From Mariniphaga sp041686935 (GTDB lineage: Bacteria; Bacteroidota; Bacteroidia; Bacteroidales; Prolixibacteraceae): 64,000 bases of DNA. Below the pieces are notes generated by a model, which saw nothing but the letters and a program-made list of their open reading frames with translations, made no database searches and had not been told where the DNA came from. The DNA is taken from the NCBI GenBank assembly GCA_041686935.1, contig JAWLCW010000010.1, forward strand, positions 62,001 to 126,000, written 5' to 3'. A program made the translations under genes and the position numbers. This document shows, in pieces, positions 9,048-17,850 of this stretch (within the stretch, counting starts at the first letter, position 1; every line of letters begins with the position of its first letter).

Positions 9048-12000
9048 TTATTTTGAACGCACTATTTTTCTGTTGATTACTGAGTTGTCAATTTCAATTT
9101 TCAGATGGTAGATTCCCGGAGAAACCTGACTGTTGGATGAGTTTTTCCCATTCCAGACTAAAACATGGGTACCCGAGGTCAATATTCTTTTTGTTGTCAG
9201 CGATTTAACCCGCTGTCCCAACTGGTTATAAACCTCCACCTCCACTTCCTTGTCTTCAATCAGGTTAATTTCAATGGTAATTTCATCGCTGAACGGATTA
9301 GGGTAACAGTTGATTTGCGTTTTGCCCGCAAACAGTTCCCCAAGTCCGGTGGAGGCATATTTTTCCAGGCTTAGCAATGTTGATTCATGTTTCACAAAAA
9401 AGCCGGGACCTTTTATTATTTCAGGCTCCAGTTCGTATTCCTGTTGTTGTTTTGTGCTCCAAAATTTCAGGGTAAAAATATTTCCTTCTGTAAATCCGGG
9501 CAAGTTAAAATCATCGGCTGCAGAAACCGGAACAGAGATTGTCCCAGAATTCAGGTGCCAGGGGAGAAGAGTTACTGCACCCACACACATATTTCCATCG
9601 AAAACAGCCAGTTCATCGCCGGATTGAAGAATGTTAAGTGGCAGGCCGGCAATGTTGATGTTCATGTGATCCACACCGTTGTTTTTAAATTCAGGGCGGA
9701 AATGTGCAGTAGCCACGGTTTGGTTGCGCGCAACGGCAGACTTTGGATAGGATTCCTCAATCCAAACTGTATCGGCAGCAGACAGTTTGATTTTGTACCC
9801 TTCGCCGGGGACAAAATCACCGATAAAGTTTTTCCACCCTCCCAGAAACCCCCAGTCTTCAATGGCATTACCGGCTTCATTCTGCACTTTTTGCAATGTG
9901 CCGTTGTCAATGAGCGGCTGCATTACTTTCATGGCATCAAACGGCGATGTTTGCGGATAACCCATAATGTTCCAGCCGCTGCTGAGCGTTATGGCAAACG
10001 GGTATTCCACCGGTTCTCCTGTAAATTCAAGCGAATCATCAAAATTCACCTTTATTTTATATCCTTCGGTGGGATGAATATTGCCGATAAAATTTTTCCA
10101 TCCGCCAATAAAACCCCAGTCTTCCAGTGCATTTCCCTGCTCGTCCTGGATTTTTACCAGCGAGGTGTTGTCAATAAGGGGCTGAAAAAGGGTTGTCATA
10201 TCGGAAGTTTCGGAATGAACGGGTGTAGAGAAGAGGTTCCAGCCTGAATTAAAATGCAGGTCAATGGAAATCTCAGTCTGACTTGTGCCGTATAATTCCA
10301 CAAATGCGGTTGCTCCGGCATTAAATGCAGGTTCATCAACCGGTTGCAACTGGTTGTTGAAATACAGGGCGCTTTGAACCGGAAATTCTGCCGAGGCGCT
10401 GCAATTCCAGAATTTATACGTGATGTTGTTTCCAGAGGTGTAGCCGTTCCCTGTACCGTCGTCGCGGGAAACAACAACAACCAGAACATTTTCCATACTG
10501 ACTGTTTGCTCCACTTTGCCGTAACCCACGCACATGTCGCCATCGAAAATACCGATTTCATCGCCGGGTTGTAAATCCATTCCGTCGAGTTGAGCGCTTA
10601 AAATGTTGAGGTTCATCTGATCGTAGCCGTTTCCATCCCAAACCGATTGGAAATATGCCGAACAGTCGGGTGGAGGCAAAACGGTCAGGTAATTTTCTTT
10701 TAAAACAGTATCAGAGTAGAAATCATCGGAAATAATCAATTCAACAGAGTAAATTCCGGGAATAAGATAATGATGTTCAGGGTTTTGATCTGTGCTGTAC
10801 TGTCCGTCGCCAAAACTCCAGAGCCATGATGTTGGCGTTCCGGTTGACAAATCGGTAAAACGAACCTTTTCACCTGCATTTACATTTGTTTTCGAAGTCG
10901 AAAAATTTGCGAATAACTGTTCACCGGAATGGAACTTAAATTCAATGCTGTCTCCTTTTAGTTCAATGTCGTAAATACTAAATGAGTTTTTTGTGCCATT
11001 CTCAAGAAACGGGTAAGGATCGCTGAAACTGCTTAGTTCACTCCGGTTTTTAACATCTGAAAAGGTTGCATTTCCCAGAAATCCATTCTCTGAATTTTCA
11101 TCAACACCCGGGCGGAGCATATATATTTCATCTGGCGGGCCATTCCTGTTTCCGTGAATTTCCGGATTAACCCTGTAAACCAGGAGTCCCTCATCATAGC
11201 TATAATATAAATTTGAATCGTAACCGGTTTTTTTTCTGTACTCCACCATAAAAAACTCGGATTCTGATTCGGGTACCGGAATTTTGTAACAGGCAAACGG
11301 ATTTACGGAAACAGCCGGCAGTTTATAGGAACCGTTGGATGTCATTTCAGGAATAGTATTAAACCAATTCCCATACTTATATTTCATCCAGGTGGTGGTA
11401 TGCTGGGCATTGTCCCAGGCCATTAAATCCCAGGCGCCAACAGGAACCAGTCCATCATGGCTGTAATGATAAAGGTCAGGAGCGCCGAGGGTGTGGAACA
11501 TTTCATGACAAAGAACAGAAACATCTGTTACATCACTTAACAGAAAATTGTATTCCCACACCCTTTTTCCGTTTATATAAACATTTTGCGAATACAATGC
11601 CCATTTATGCGGCCACAGCAATTCGCTCCAACCCTCCACATTGCCCTGAACAATAAAACAAATGTTATCAATAAATCCGTCATTGTCGGAGTCAAATTCC
11701 AGCCCGCTTGCCTCAATGGCCGGTTTTACCGCATTTATTGCATTGGCGAGAAGGGTGTGCTCCCTTTCAGTATCTTCACCTTCTTTATACCCGATGGGAT
11801 TGGTTGTTTCGTCATACATAACGTAATAATCCCTGACGTATTGATCCTGCCAGGAAACCACCAGGTTGTTTGCCGGAGTGGGATAAAATGTGGAGGTAAT
11901 ATTTAGCTGATTTCCGCTTATTTCTTTAAAATACCCGGTTAGAGAAAAGTCGTTCCCGTTAAAAATTTCATCATATTCTGAAACAGGTTCATTGAGTTCA

Positions 12001-12416
12001 GGCTGATCGGCAAAACGGATAAAAATTACAATATTGTTGTAATCTCCTTTTTGGGGAGCACGATGCATATCTTCGTATTGTGCTGATTTGAGCATGGATC
12101 TGTCAGGAAAGATATTTACTCCCGGTTCCAGGTTCAGACTTTCGGGATCAGTTCTGCCAACAATGTATTCCGAAGGGGTGATTTTTTCGTTTTGAATGAT
12201 GGCATAAACATAATATCCGGTTTCCGGATTTTTAACAATTGTATAATTATTTTCATCGTGAAGCCAGTTGTAAAATTCGTCTCCCGATGCAAAACATTGA
12301 ATTACTGCGCCATCGGGTTGCACTTTTTTAACCGGTACGTTACGAAGGAAAGCTCCAAAAATAAAATTTGGCAAAATCAGTACCAGGAAGGCAAGAAAAA
12401 TGAAGTGTTTTTTCAT
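9048..12416 (-). CDS. Secreted M6-family metalloprotease with PKD domain and T9SS sorting domain
   Basis: Predicted zinc endopeptidase of the M6 (immune inhibitor A) family. The start is placed at 12416, giving 1122 residues and an immediate signal peptide (MKKHFIFLAFLVLILPNF). An in-frame start at 12461 would lie inside the terminator hairpin of the upstream gene. The catalytic motif HEMFHTLGAPD, matching HExxHxxGxPD of M6, lies near residue 302. A PKD domain follows at about 505-580 (SWLWSFGDGQYS), then FDG module (585-720), two SGWN units (720-885), second FDG module (905-1015) and a type A sorting domain (CYPNPFSDEITIEI). Only the C-terminal half resembles the downstream LRR protein. Secretion through the outer membrane by T9SS is inferred from the sorting domain. 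The substrate is unknown. Confidence 0.9.
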   Translation of the reverse strand: MKKHFIFLAFLVLILPNFIFGAFLRNVPVKKVQPDGAVIQCFASGDEFYNWLHDENNYTIVKNPETGYYVYAIIQNEKITPSEYIVGRTDPESLNLEPGVNIFPDRSMLKSAQYEDMHRAPQKGDYNNIVIFIRFADQPELNEPVSEYDEIFNGNDFSLTGYFKEISGNQLNITSTFYPTPANNLVVSWQDQYVRDYYVMYDETTNPIGYKEGEDTEREHTLLANAINAVKPAIEASGLEFDSDNDGFIDNICFIVQGNVEGWSELLWPHKWALYSQNVYINGKRVWEYNFLLSDVTDVSVLCHEMFHTLGAPDLYHYSHDGLVPVGAWDLMAWDNAQHTTTWMKYKYGNWFNTIPEMTSNGSYKLPAVSVNPFACYKIPVPESESEFFMVEYRKKTGYDSNLYYSYDEGLLVYRVNPEIHGNRNGPPDEIYMLRPGVDENSENGFLGNATFSDVKNRSELSSFSDPYPFLENGTKNSFSIYDIELKGDSIEFKFHSGEQLFANFSTSKTNVNAGEKVRFTDLSTGTPTSWLWSFGDGQYSTDQNPEHHYLIPGIYSVELIISDDFYSDTVLKENYLTVLPPPDCSAYFQSVWDGNGYDQMNLNILSAQLDGMDLQPGDEIGIFDGDMCVGYGKVEQTVSMENVLVVVVSRDDGTGNGYTSGNNITYKFWNCSASAEFPVQSALYFNNQLQPVDEPAFNAGATAFVELYGTSQTEISIDLHFNSGWNLFSTPVHSETSDMTTLFQPLIDNTSLVKIQDEQGNALEDWGFIGGWKNFIGNIHPTEGYKIKVNFDDSLEFTGEPVEYPFAITLSSGWNIMGYPQTSPFDAMKVMQPLIDNGTLQKVQNEAGNAIEDWGFLGGWKNFIGDFVPGEGYKIKLSAADTVWIEESYPKSAVARNQTVATAHFRPEFKNNGVDHMNINIAGLPLNILQSGDELAVFDGNMCVGAVTLLPWHLNSGTISVPVSAADDFNLPGFTEGNIFTLKFWSTKQQQEYELEPEIIKGPGFFVKHESTLLSLEKYASTGLGELFAGKTQINCYPNPFSDEITIEINLIEDKEVEVEVYNQLGQRVKSLTTKRILTSGTHVLVWNGKNSSNSQVSPGIYHLKIEIDNSVINRKIVRSK
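9260..10632. repeat. Copy 2 of the 1.4 kb direct repeat (C-terminal block of M6 protease)
   Basis: Partner of 2470-3850, same orientation. Similarity starts sharply at the codons for NGYDQMNLNI: just upstream, one protein reads PAWIG and the other QSVWDG. It fades in the last part of the sorting domain. Recombination between the copies would remove about 6.8 kb and fuse the protease to the other C-terminus. Confidence 0.85.
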
Positions 12417-12446
12417 GTTGGATGCGAATGGTTTAGCGATAAAACC

Positions 12447-12481
12447 AAAAAGTCCCTGCAAGATTCTTGCAGGGACTTTTT
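12447..12481. terminator. Strong bidirectional-looking hairpin terminator
   Basis: A perfect 16-base stem (12447-12462 with 12466-12481) encloses a 3-base loop and has A-runs and T-runs at its ends. It sits 11 bases beyond the stop of the PKD-repeat gene and upstream of the M6 protease gene, so the two genes are probably separate transcripts. Confidence 0.85.
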
Positions 12482-12491
12482 GAAATGGAAA

Positions 12492-15400
12492 TTATTGAAG
12501 GATAATTTTCTCTGTGCGGGAAATTTTTTCGGAGGAAATTGTGATATAATAAATTCCTGCCGGATTTGCTGACAAATCAAGTTTTGTGCTTTGATTCACA
12601 GCTTGTTGTATCAGGATTCTTTGTCCAAGCTGATTATAAACCTGAACGTTGGTTTCTCTTTCAGGCAATGAATTAAATTCAATATTTACCAAACCATTTG
12701 TGGGGTTGGGATAAACTTTCATTGAAGCAAATTCAAAATCTGAAATTCCAACCTTTATCGTTACAATCAGTTTAACATTTGTTTCAACCGTTTCAGTACC
12801 ATCTGAGGCCTTAATTGTAAAGATATGCTCGCCCAGAAGACTTTCCTCTCTTGGAATTGAGTCAGTAGCTAAAACAGCTGTGCCATCACCGTTGTCGGTT
12901 AATACAAGCCATTCGGGCAGGTTGTCTGCAAAAATAGTGAGTTGATCCAGTGCATCAGGATCAGTTACTTCGATATCAACAGAAAATCCATAACCGATGT
13001 CTGCGGAAATGTCCTCAACCGGTGTAAATTCCGGAGCCTTGTTTACCTGAAGAATGGTTACATAAACTGTATCTGGCTGTGAATCGAGTTCTCCATCATT
13101 TACAACCAAAACAACCGGAATTGTAATGTCCTGTTCAACTTCCGGAGCTATTCCTGAAATTATTTCCAGGGTTGGGTCATCAGTTGTCAGGTCACCAACA
13201 CTCCACATGTAGGTTATTTCATCACCGTCGGGGTCAAATGAACCGGAACCATCCAGCGTGAATTCTTCTCCTTCGTTCACAAAAATATCTTCACCTGCAA
13301 CGGCTACCGGTGCTTTGTTCACGTTAACAATGGTTATTTGTACTGTATCCGGTTGGGAATCCAGTTCTCCGTCGTTAACAACCAGAATGGCCATAATTGT
13401 CATATTCTCAGCAACTTCGGGAGCAGTTAACGAAATGGATTCAAGAGTTGGATCGTCAATAGTCAATTCTTCAACACTCCAAAGGAAAGTAATTTCATCT
13501 CCATCGGGATCATTTGAAGCTGAACCATCGAGCAAAAAGGTTTCGCCTTCATTAACCGTAATATCTTCACCTGCATTAGCAACGGGTGCGGTATTCACTT
13601 TTTTGCTAATGTGAAGTTCAATAATTTCGGTAACTCTTTCCAGGCCATCATTCACCCGTAGTCTGAGTTTTATAACAGTGAATTCGTCAACCAACGGAAC
13701 AGTTACAGAAGTTACCGGTGAAGTGGTATCGCCAAATACGATTAAATCAGCCTGATTTACATACAATGTTGACCATCTGAAAACCAGGTCATCTCCATCC
13801 GGATCATACGTTTCAGAAGCATCGAGTGTAATCGTTTCTCCTTCAGTAACCTCAATAATAGTTGCGGTGACAATTACCGGAGGTAAATTTCCAACCACAG
13901 TAATGGTAACAGTGGCTTCGTCGGTTAATCCCAAATCATCTGTAACAACCAGAGTAAATGTATAATCTTCCTGTCCGTCGATTTTGGGAGCTGTAAATGT
14001 TGGATTGGAAGTATCAGCTCCGGTTAGTGTAATTTCAGCCGGGCCGGTCCACTGGTAAGTAAGCATATCTCCGTCGGGGTCGTTTGAGCCCGTGCCGTCA
14101 AGTGTTACAAGATTGTCTGAATATACCTGTTTGTTAGTTCCTGCATTGGCAACCGGAGCTTTGTTGGCAGTTACTGTTACTGTAACTGTAGCTGCATCTG
14201 TTTCCAGTGATTCATCCGTAACTTCCAAAGTAAATACCAATTCTGTGTCGGATGTAACATCCGGCGTGGTAAACGATGGAGTGGGCGAGTTCGGATCATC
14301 AAGTGTTACACCGGCGGGTGCTGTCCAGCTATATGTGATATTGTCCAGTTCATCAGGATCATATGATGCTGTTCCGTCGAGGCTGGCTTCTTTTTGTTCG
14401 CGAACTGAAAAATCGTTACCTGCATCAGCAACCGGCGGTTTGTTGACATGAAGAACCGTAACAACAATCATATCCATTGCTGTATTGTTCTCATCCTGTC
14501 CGTCATTCACCATCAAAATAACTGTAAACTGCGTATCTTCTTCCACTTCAGGAGCAGTAAATGTTGGTGATTCAGCAGTAGGATCATCAATTACAAACTC
14601 ATCGGCTGCAATCCATGAATAAGTTAAGTCTGCGCCTTCCGGATCGTATGACCCGGACCCATCAAGCTGACCCTGTTCATTTTCGTTAATGGAAAAACTT
14701 GTTCCTGCGTGGGCAACCGGAGGAAGATTGGTATGTACCACCAAAACAGAAACAGTAGCCGGTTCAGAATCAACAATGCCGTCATTCACCACCAAAACAA
14801 ACCTGAAAGTTTTGTCGCTCAAAAGTTCAGGAAATTCCGGCGCAGTAAATGTTGGAGTGGCAGATGTTGGATCATCCAATGTTACTCCATCCAGCGATTC
14901 CCACAAGTAAGTAATTACATCGAGTTCATCCGGATCAAAGGAACCGGTTCCGTCCAGTGTTACCAAATCGCCTTCGTCAACTGTTTGGTCCGGGCCGGCA
15001 TCAGCAACCGGTGGTTTGTTAATGTGCAGTACGGTAATTACAACATTGTCCGGATCTGAGTTCCAAACACCGTCATTAACAATAAGCGAAAATTCAAAAT
15101 CGGTATCTTCATGTACTTCTGGTGCAGTAAATGAGGGAGTTGCAGATGTTGGATCGTCCAGCGTGATTCCGGCAGGAGCTGTCCAATTGTATGTCAAAGG
15201 TTTATCTTCAAAATCGGACGAACCTGAACCATCCAGTTGCACCAAATCGCCTTCGTCAACCGTTTGGTCTGTTCCGGCATCAGCAACCGGAGGGATATTT
15301 TCGTGAATTACGCGAACTATAACCACTGCCGGATCGGAATCCAGTTTTCCGTCATTCACCACCAGTATAAATTCAAAATCGAAAAAATCTTCAACAATTA

Positions 15401-16622
15401 CCGGTGAGGTAAAAGTTATAACCGGTTCTGTTGGATCTTCGTTTATTGTAATTCCATCCGGGACTGTCCAAAGGTAAGTTATTACATCTCCGTCATCCGG
15501 GTCGTATGAAGCTGATCCGTCGAGCGTAACTGTTACGCCTTCATCCACCTGTTGATCATCTCCGGGAACTGCAACCGGTGCCCGGTTAAAATCTTTTACC
15601 GTTATTTTTACTGATGCTGTTGAAGAGAGCGGGACAGTGTTGGTAACAGTGAGTGTGGCCGTAAATTCGGTATCTTCAGTAACAGTTGGCGCCGTAAAAG
15701 TTGGATTCACACTATTGGGATCACTTAAAGTGATGCCGGCAGGTAAAATTTCCCATGAGTATGTAAGTTCCAAACCATCCGGGTCGGAGGAAGCACTTCC
15801 ATCCAACTGGCCGGTTTCTCCTTCAATAACATCAAAGTCGGCACCTGCATTTGCAACAGGGGGTAACGGAACGTTTTTTACAGTAATAATAATTGTAACT
15901 GGTTCCGAATTTCTTTCACCATCATTCACAGTAAGTACAACCCTGAAATCGGTATCTTCCGTAACGTCAGGTGCGGTGAAGGAAGGATTTACTGCGGTTA
16001 AGTCAGTTAGACCCAGTCCGTCAAGGTCTTCCCATAAATAGGTCAGGTCATCACCATCAGGGTCTGAGGAACCTGAACCATCCAAAGATCCTTCTGTTTT
16101 TTCGTTGATTTCGAAACCTGTTCCGGCATCGGCAACCGGTTTGTAATTGTGGGTTCCCAGTAACGACACAAAAACAGAGTTTCCTTCCTGAAATCCAGGT
16201 GCAGGATCTATTATTTCACCGGTACTGACATTGTAGTAAGTAGGAACTACAATGGAAATTTCCTCTCCTTCAGAGGCATCCCAAAATTTGAAGGAGATAA
16301 CATTCCCGTTGGTAAATCCATCCTTACCTCCGGTGTCCGGGTCATCAATACCCGCAGTGCCGGGTGCGATTAACATATCAAATAATTCCCCAAGCCCTTC
16401 GGTTATTACTACAACTCCAACGCAAATTTCTCCGTCAAAATATCCGATTTCATCGCCCGCAACGAGATCGGTTCCATTTACCTTAGCCTCCAGTAAATTG
16501 ATGTTCATAAATCCGGGAGGTGTAATTTCCCCGAAAACAGGTTCAAAATGTGTTTGTGCTGATAAACTTTGACTTATTGCAAAAGTCAGCACGACTAAAA
16601 AAAGCATGTAAATTTTTCTCAT
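12492..16622 (-). CDS. 1376-residue secreted protein with eleven PKD-like repeats and T9SS sorting domain
   Basis: Surface or secreted T9SS cargo. The signal peptide is MRKIYMLFLVVLTFAISQSL, followed by SAQ. Residues about 24-165 are the FDG module (GDEIGYFDGEICVG ... GNVISFKFWDA), placed at the N-terminus as in the partial gene at 1-2191. Residues about 165-1200 hold eleven tandem PKD/REJ-like repeats of roughly 95 residues, each opening like PPVADAGxDQTVDEG, LDGSGSSDPDGDxLTYxW. A cadherin-like Ig domain follows (IFTIKASDGTETVETN) and a type A sorting domain closes the protein (VYPNPTNGLVNIEF ... AGIYYITI). PKD repeats usually act as spacers or protein and glycan binding modules. No enzyme domain was seen. 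Two related repeat units (10 and 11) are the most alike, which suggests recent expansion. Confidence 0.92.
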   Translation of the reverse strand: MRKIYMLFLVVLTFAISQSLSAQTHFEPVFGEITPPGFMNINLLEAKVNGTDLVAGDEIGYFDGEICVGVVVITEGLGELFDMLIAPGTAGIDDPDTGGKDGFTNGNVISFKFWDASEGEEISIVVPTYYNVSTGEIIDPAPGFQEGNSVFVSLLGTHNYKPVADAGTGFEINEKTEGSLDGSGSSDPDGDDLTYLWEDLDGLGLTDLTAVNPSFTAPDVTEDTDFRVVLTVNDGERNSEPVTIIITVKNVPLPPVANAGADFDVIEGETGQLDGSASSDPDGLELTYSWEILPAGITLSDPNSVNPTFTAPTVTEDTEFTATLTVTNTVPLSSTASVKITVKDFNRAPVAVPGDDQQVDEGVTVTLDGSASYDPDDGDVITYLWTVPDGITINEDPTEPVITFTSPVIVEDFFDFEFILVVNDGKLDSDPAVVIVRVIHENIPPVADAGTDQTVDEGDLVQLDGSGSSDFEDKPLTYNWTAPAGITLDDPTSATPSFTAPEVHEDTDFEFSLIVNDGVWNSDPDNVVITVLHINKPPVADAGPDQTVDEGDLVTLDGTGSFDPDELDVITYLWESLDGVTLDDPTSATPTFTAPEFPELLSDKTFRFVLVVNDGIVDSEPATVSVLVVHTNLPPVAHAGTSFSINENEQGQLDGSGSYDPEGADLTYSWIAADEFVIDDPTAESPTFTAPEVEEDTQFTVILMVNDGQDENNTAMDMIVVTVLHVNKPPVADAGNDFSVREQKEASLDGTASYDPDELDNITYSWTAPAGVTLDDPNSPTPSFTTPDVTSDTELVFTLEVTDESLETDAATVTVTVTANKAPVANAGTNKQVYSDNLVTLDGTGSNDPDGDMLTYQWTGPAEITLTGADTSNPTFTAPKIDGQEDYTFTLVVTDDLGLTDEATVTITVVGNLPPVIVTATIIEVTEGETITLDASETYDPDGDDLVFRWSTLYVNQADLIVFGDTTSPVTSVTVPLVDEFTVIKLRLRVNDGLERVTEIIELHISKKVNTAPVANAGEDITVNEGETFLLDGSASNDPDGDEITFLWSVEELTIDDPTLESISLTAPEVAENMTIMAILVVNDGELDSQPDTVQITIVNVNKAPVAVAGEDIFVNEGEEFTLDGSGSFDPDGDEITYMWSVGDLTTDDPTLEIISGIAPEVEQDITIPVVLVVNDGELDSQPDTVYVTILQVNKAPEFTPVEDISADIGYGFSVDIEVTDPDALDQLTIFADNLPEWLVLTDNGDGTAVLATDSIPREESLLGEHIFTIKASDGTETVETNVKLIVTIKVGISDFEFASMKVYPNPTNGLVNIEFNSLPERETNVQVYNQLGQRILIQQAVNQSTKLDLSANPAGIYYITISSEKISRTEKIILQ
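13040..16145. repeat. Eleven tandem PKD-like coding repeats
   Basis: The period is about 280-290 bases. Each unit encodes PVAxAG near its start, then DGxxSxDPDG and a TYxW motif about 15 residues later. Unit 9 is the most divergent (PPVIVTATIIEVTEGETI). Confidence 0.85.
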
Positions 16623-16763
16623 AATATGATATTTTTGGTTTAAAGTTTTATTATTAAAATTTTTATTTTCAATTACTAAGAGCTTATATTATCTGAAAGT
16701 TTTTCCATTATTTATGTGTGAACAGACAATAAATGAATATTAACTATTAGTTTATTTAAACAA

Positions 16764-16771
16764 CAAATATA
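16764..16771 (-). promoter_or_regulatory. Candidate promoter -7 box for the PKD-repeat gene
   Basis: Read on the minus strand this is TATATTTG, an exact match to the Bacteroidota -7 consensus TAnnTTTG. A weak CTTG lies 22 bases upstream, which is looser than the usual 19. It would leave a 5' leader of about 135 bases. The 357-base gap at 16623-16979 is very AT-rich and holds only this and the terminator near 16900. Confidence 0.3.
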
Positions 16772-16890
16772 TCTAAAAATATATTTTTTTGTGCAAGAGA
16801 TTCCATAAAGTTTAATTTAAAAAAAAATGCAGATAATCAGTCGAAAATAATGATATGACGTTTTTGGTTTTCGTTATTAATATTCGGCAA

Positions 16891-16922
16891 ATAAAAAGCC
16901 GGAAGAAAACTTCCGGCTCTTT
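16891..16922 (-). terminator. Terminator after the GroES-like gene
   Basis: A 9-base stem (16897-16905 with 16910-16918) has a 4-base loop, and on the minus strand it is followed by a run of five T. It lies about 60 bases past the stop at 16980. Confidence 0.75.
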
Positions 16923-16979
16923 ATGTCGATTTTTGTAACGTTTCTGGCAGAATGGATAAAATCCTGAGCAATTAGCCGT

Positions 16980-17276
16980 TTAAATTGATTCGGTTTCCAC
17001 AACTTTCGACAGGATATCGGCGTAGGGTACAAGCAGGTATTTTTTCCCTTCGAATTCGATTTCCGTACCTGTAAACTTTTTGTAGAGAACCCGGTCTCCC
17101 GGTGCAATTTCTGCATTCTCGATGTTGCTTACGGCAACAACTTTTGCAACTTCCTGCTTTTCCTGTACAGAATCGGGAATAATAATCCCGGCAGCGGTTT
17201 TCTGTTCTGCGGTTTCTTCAGTCAGTTCCAGCAGAACATTCTGATTAATTGGCTGTAACTCTTTCATTTTTACCAT
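16980..17276 (-). CDS. Orphan, divergent GroES-family co-chaperonin-like protein
   Basis: A 98-residue protein of the GroES fold. The family landmarks are the mobile-loop region TAAGIIIPDSVQEKQE (residues about 28-43), APGDRVLYKKFTG and the C-terminal KYLLVPYADIL. The usual start PLxDRVLV is replaced by QPINQNVLLEL. GroES caps the GroEL folding chamber, but no groEL gene is adjacent. Two starts are possible, 17276 and 17267; the first is kept. It is followed by a terminator and preceded at 21 bases by a thioredoxin lipoprotein gene on the same strand, so it is probably the last gene of a three-gene redox operon. It may be a second, specialised GroES; whether it binds GroEL cannot be told. Confidence 0.8.
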   Translation of the reverse strand: MVKMKELQPINQNVLLELTEETAEQKTAAGIIIPDSVQEKQEVAKVVAVSNIENAEIAPGDRVLYKKFTGTEIEFEGKKYLLVPYADILSKVVETESI

Positions 17277-17297
17277 TCTTTAATTAAACGTTTAACA

Positions 17298-17837
17298 CTA
17301 ATTTGAAGTTAACAAATATTTGTCGATGTTATCTTTAAACATCTTTTTGGTTTCTTCTTTTGTGCGGGCAATTCCTGACATCATCACCGGTTGTCCGTTG
17401 GCGGGAATGTACAAAAACGCAGGTATTCCCCTAATCCCAAATACTGCCGCCAGTTCACGTTCTTTTTCTGTGTCAATTTTATATACATAAATTTTTCCTG
17501 CATATTCATTTGAAATTTCCTCAAGTATTGGCGAGGCAATTTTACATGGACCACACCAGTCGGCGTAAAAGTCAATTAGTGCGGGTTTGTCTCCTTTGTA
17601 TGCCCATTCCTGCGGGGTTGACTCATAATCCCAGACTTTTTGCAGGAATACATTTTTTGAGAGCAGAATTGTGCCTCCTTCGTCAGAAATTGCACCGGCA
17701 GAATGGTTATCTGCCACAGTTTGTACTTGTACTGCTGAATTTTCAGCAAGTTCTTTTTCGTTGTTTTTTGTCTGGCCTGTTCCGCAGCTATTCAAAGAAA
17801 AGGCTGCAATTGCCAGAATGAATACTAACTTTTTCAT
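17298..17837 (-). CDS. Thioredoxin-fold lipoprotein
   Basis: Predicted thiol-disulfide oxidoreductase of the cell envelope. The start MKKLVFILAIAAFSLNSC is a lipoprotein signal with its acylated Cys at position 18. After a linker of about 50 residues comes a thioredoxin domain with the redox motif WCGPC (residues about 91-95) and the cis-proline loop GIRGIPAFLYI. The full length of 179 residues fits a lipid-anchored thioredoxin. Being anchored, it faces the periplasm, unlike its cytosolic-looking neighbours. It lies 13 bases after the thioredoxin-glutaredoxin gene, so co-transcription is likely. It could reduce periplasmic proteins or help their folding; its reductant is not evident here. Confidence 0.88.
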   Translation of the reverse strand: MKKLVFILAIAAFSLNSCGTGQTKNNEKELAENSAVQVQTVADNHSAGAISDEGGTILLSKNVFLQKVWDYESTPQEWAYKGDKPALIDFYADWCGPCKIASPILEEISNEYAGKIYVYKIDTEKERELAAVFGIRGIPAFLYIPANGQPVMMSGIARTKEETKKMFKDNIDKYLLTSN

Positions 17838-17850
17838 TTTGTATTGATTT

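Noticed and set aside
9387..10247. A 286-codon open frame on the plus strand
   Set aside because: It is antisense to the conserved modules of the M6 protease gene, whose protein-level similarity to the LRR protein proves the minus frame. The matching antisense frame in the other copy is broken.
12417..12461. Earlier start of the M6 protease (adds MQGLFGFIAKPFASN)
   Set aside because: It lies partly inside the terminator hairpin and would put a hydrophilic stretch in front of a clean signal peptide.
13040..16145. Regularly spaced similar sequences that could suggest a CRISPR array or satellite
   Set aside because: The period (about 285 bases) is far too long and the units are coding PKD-like domains in one unbroken frame.
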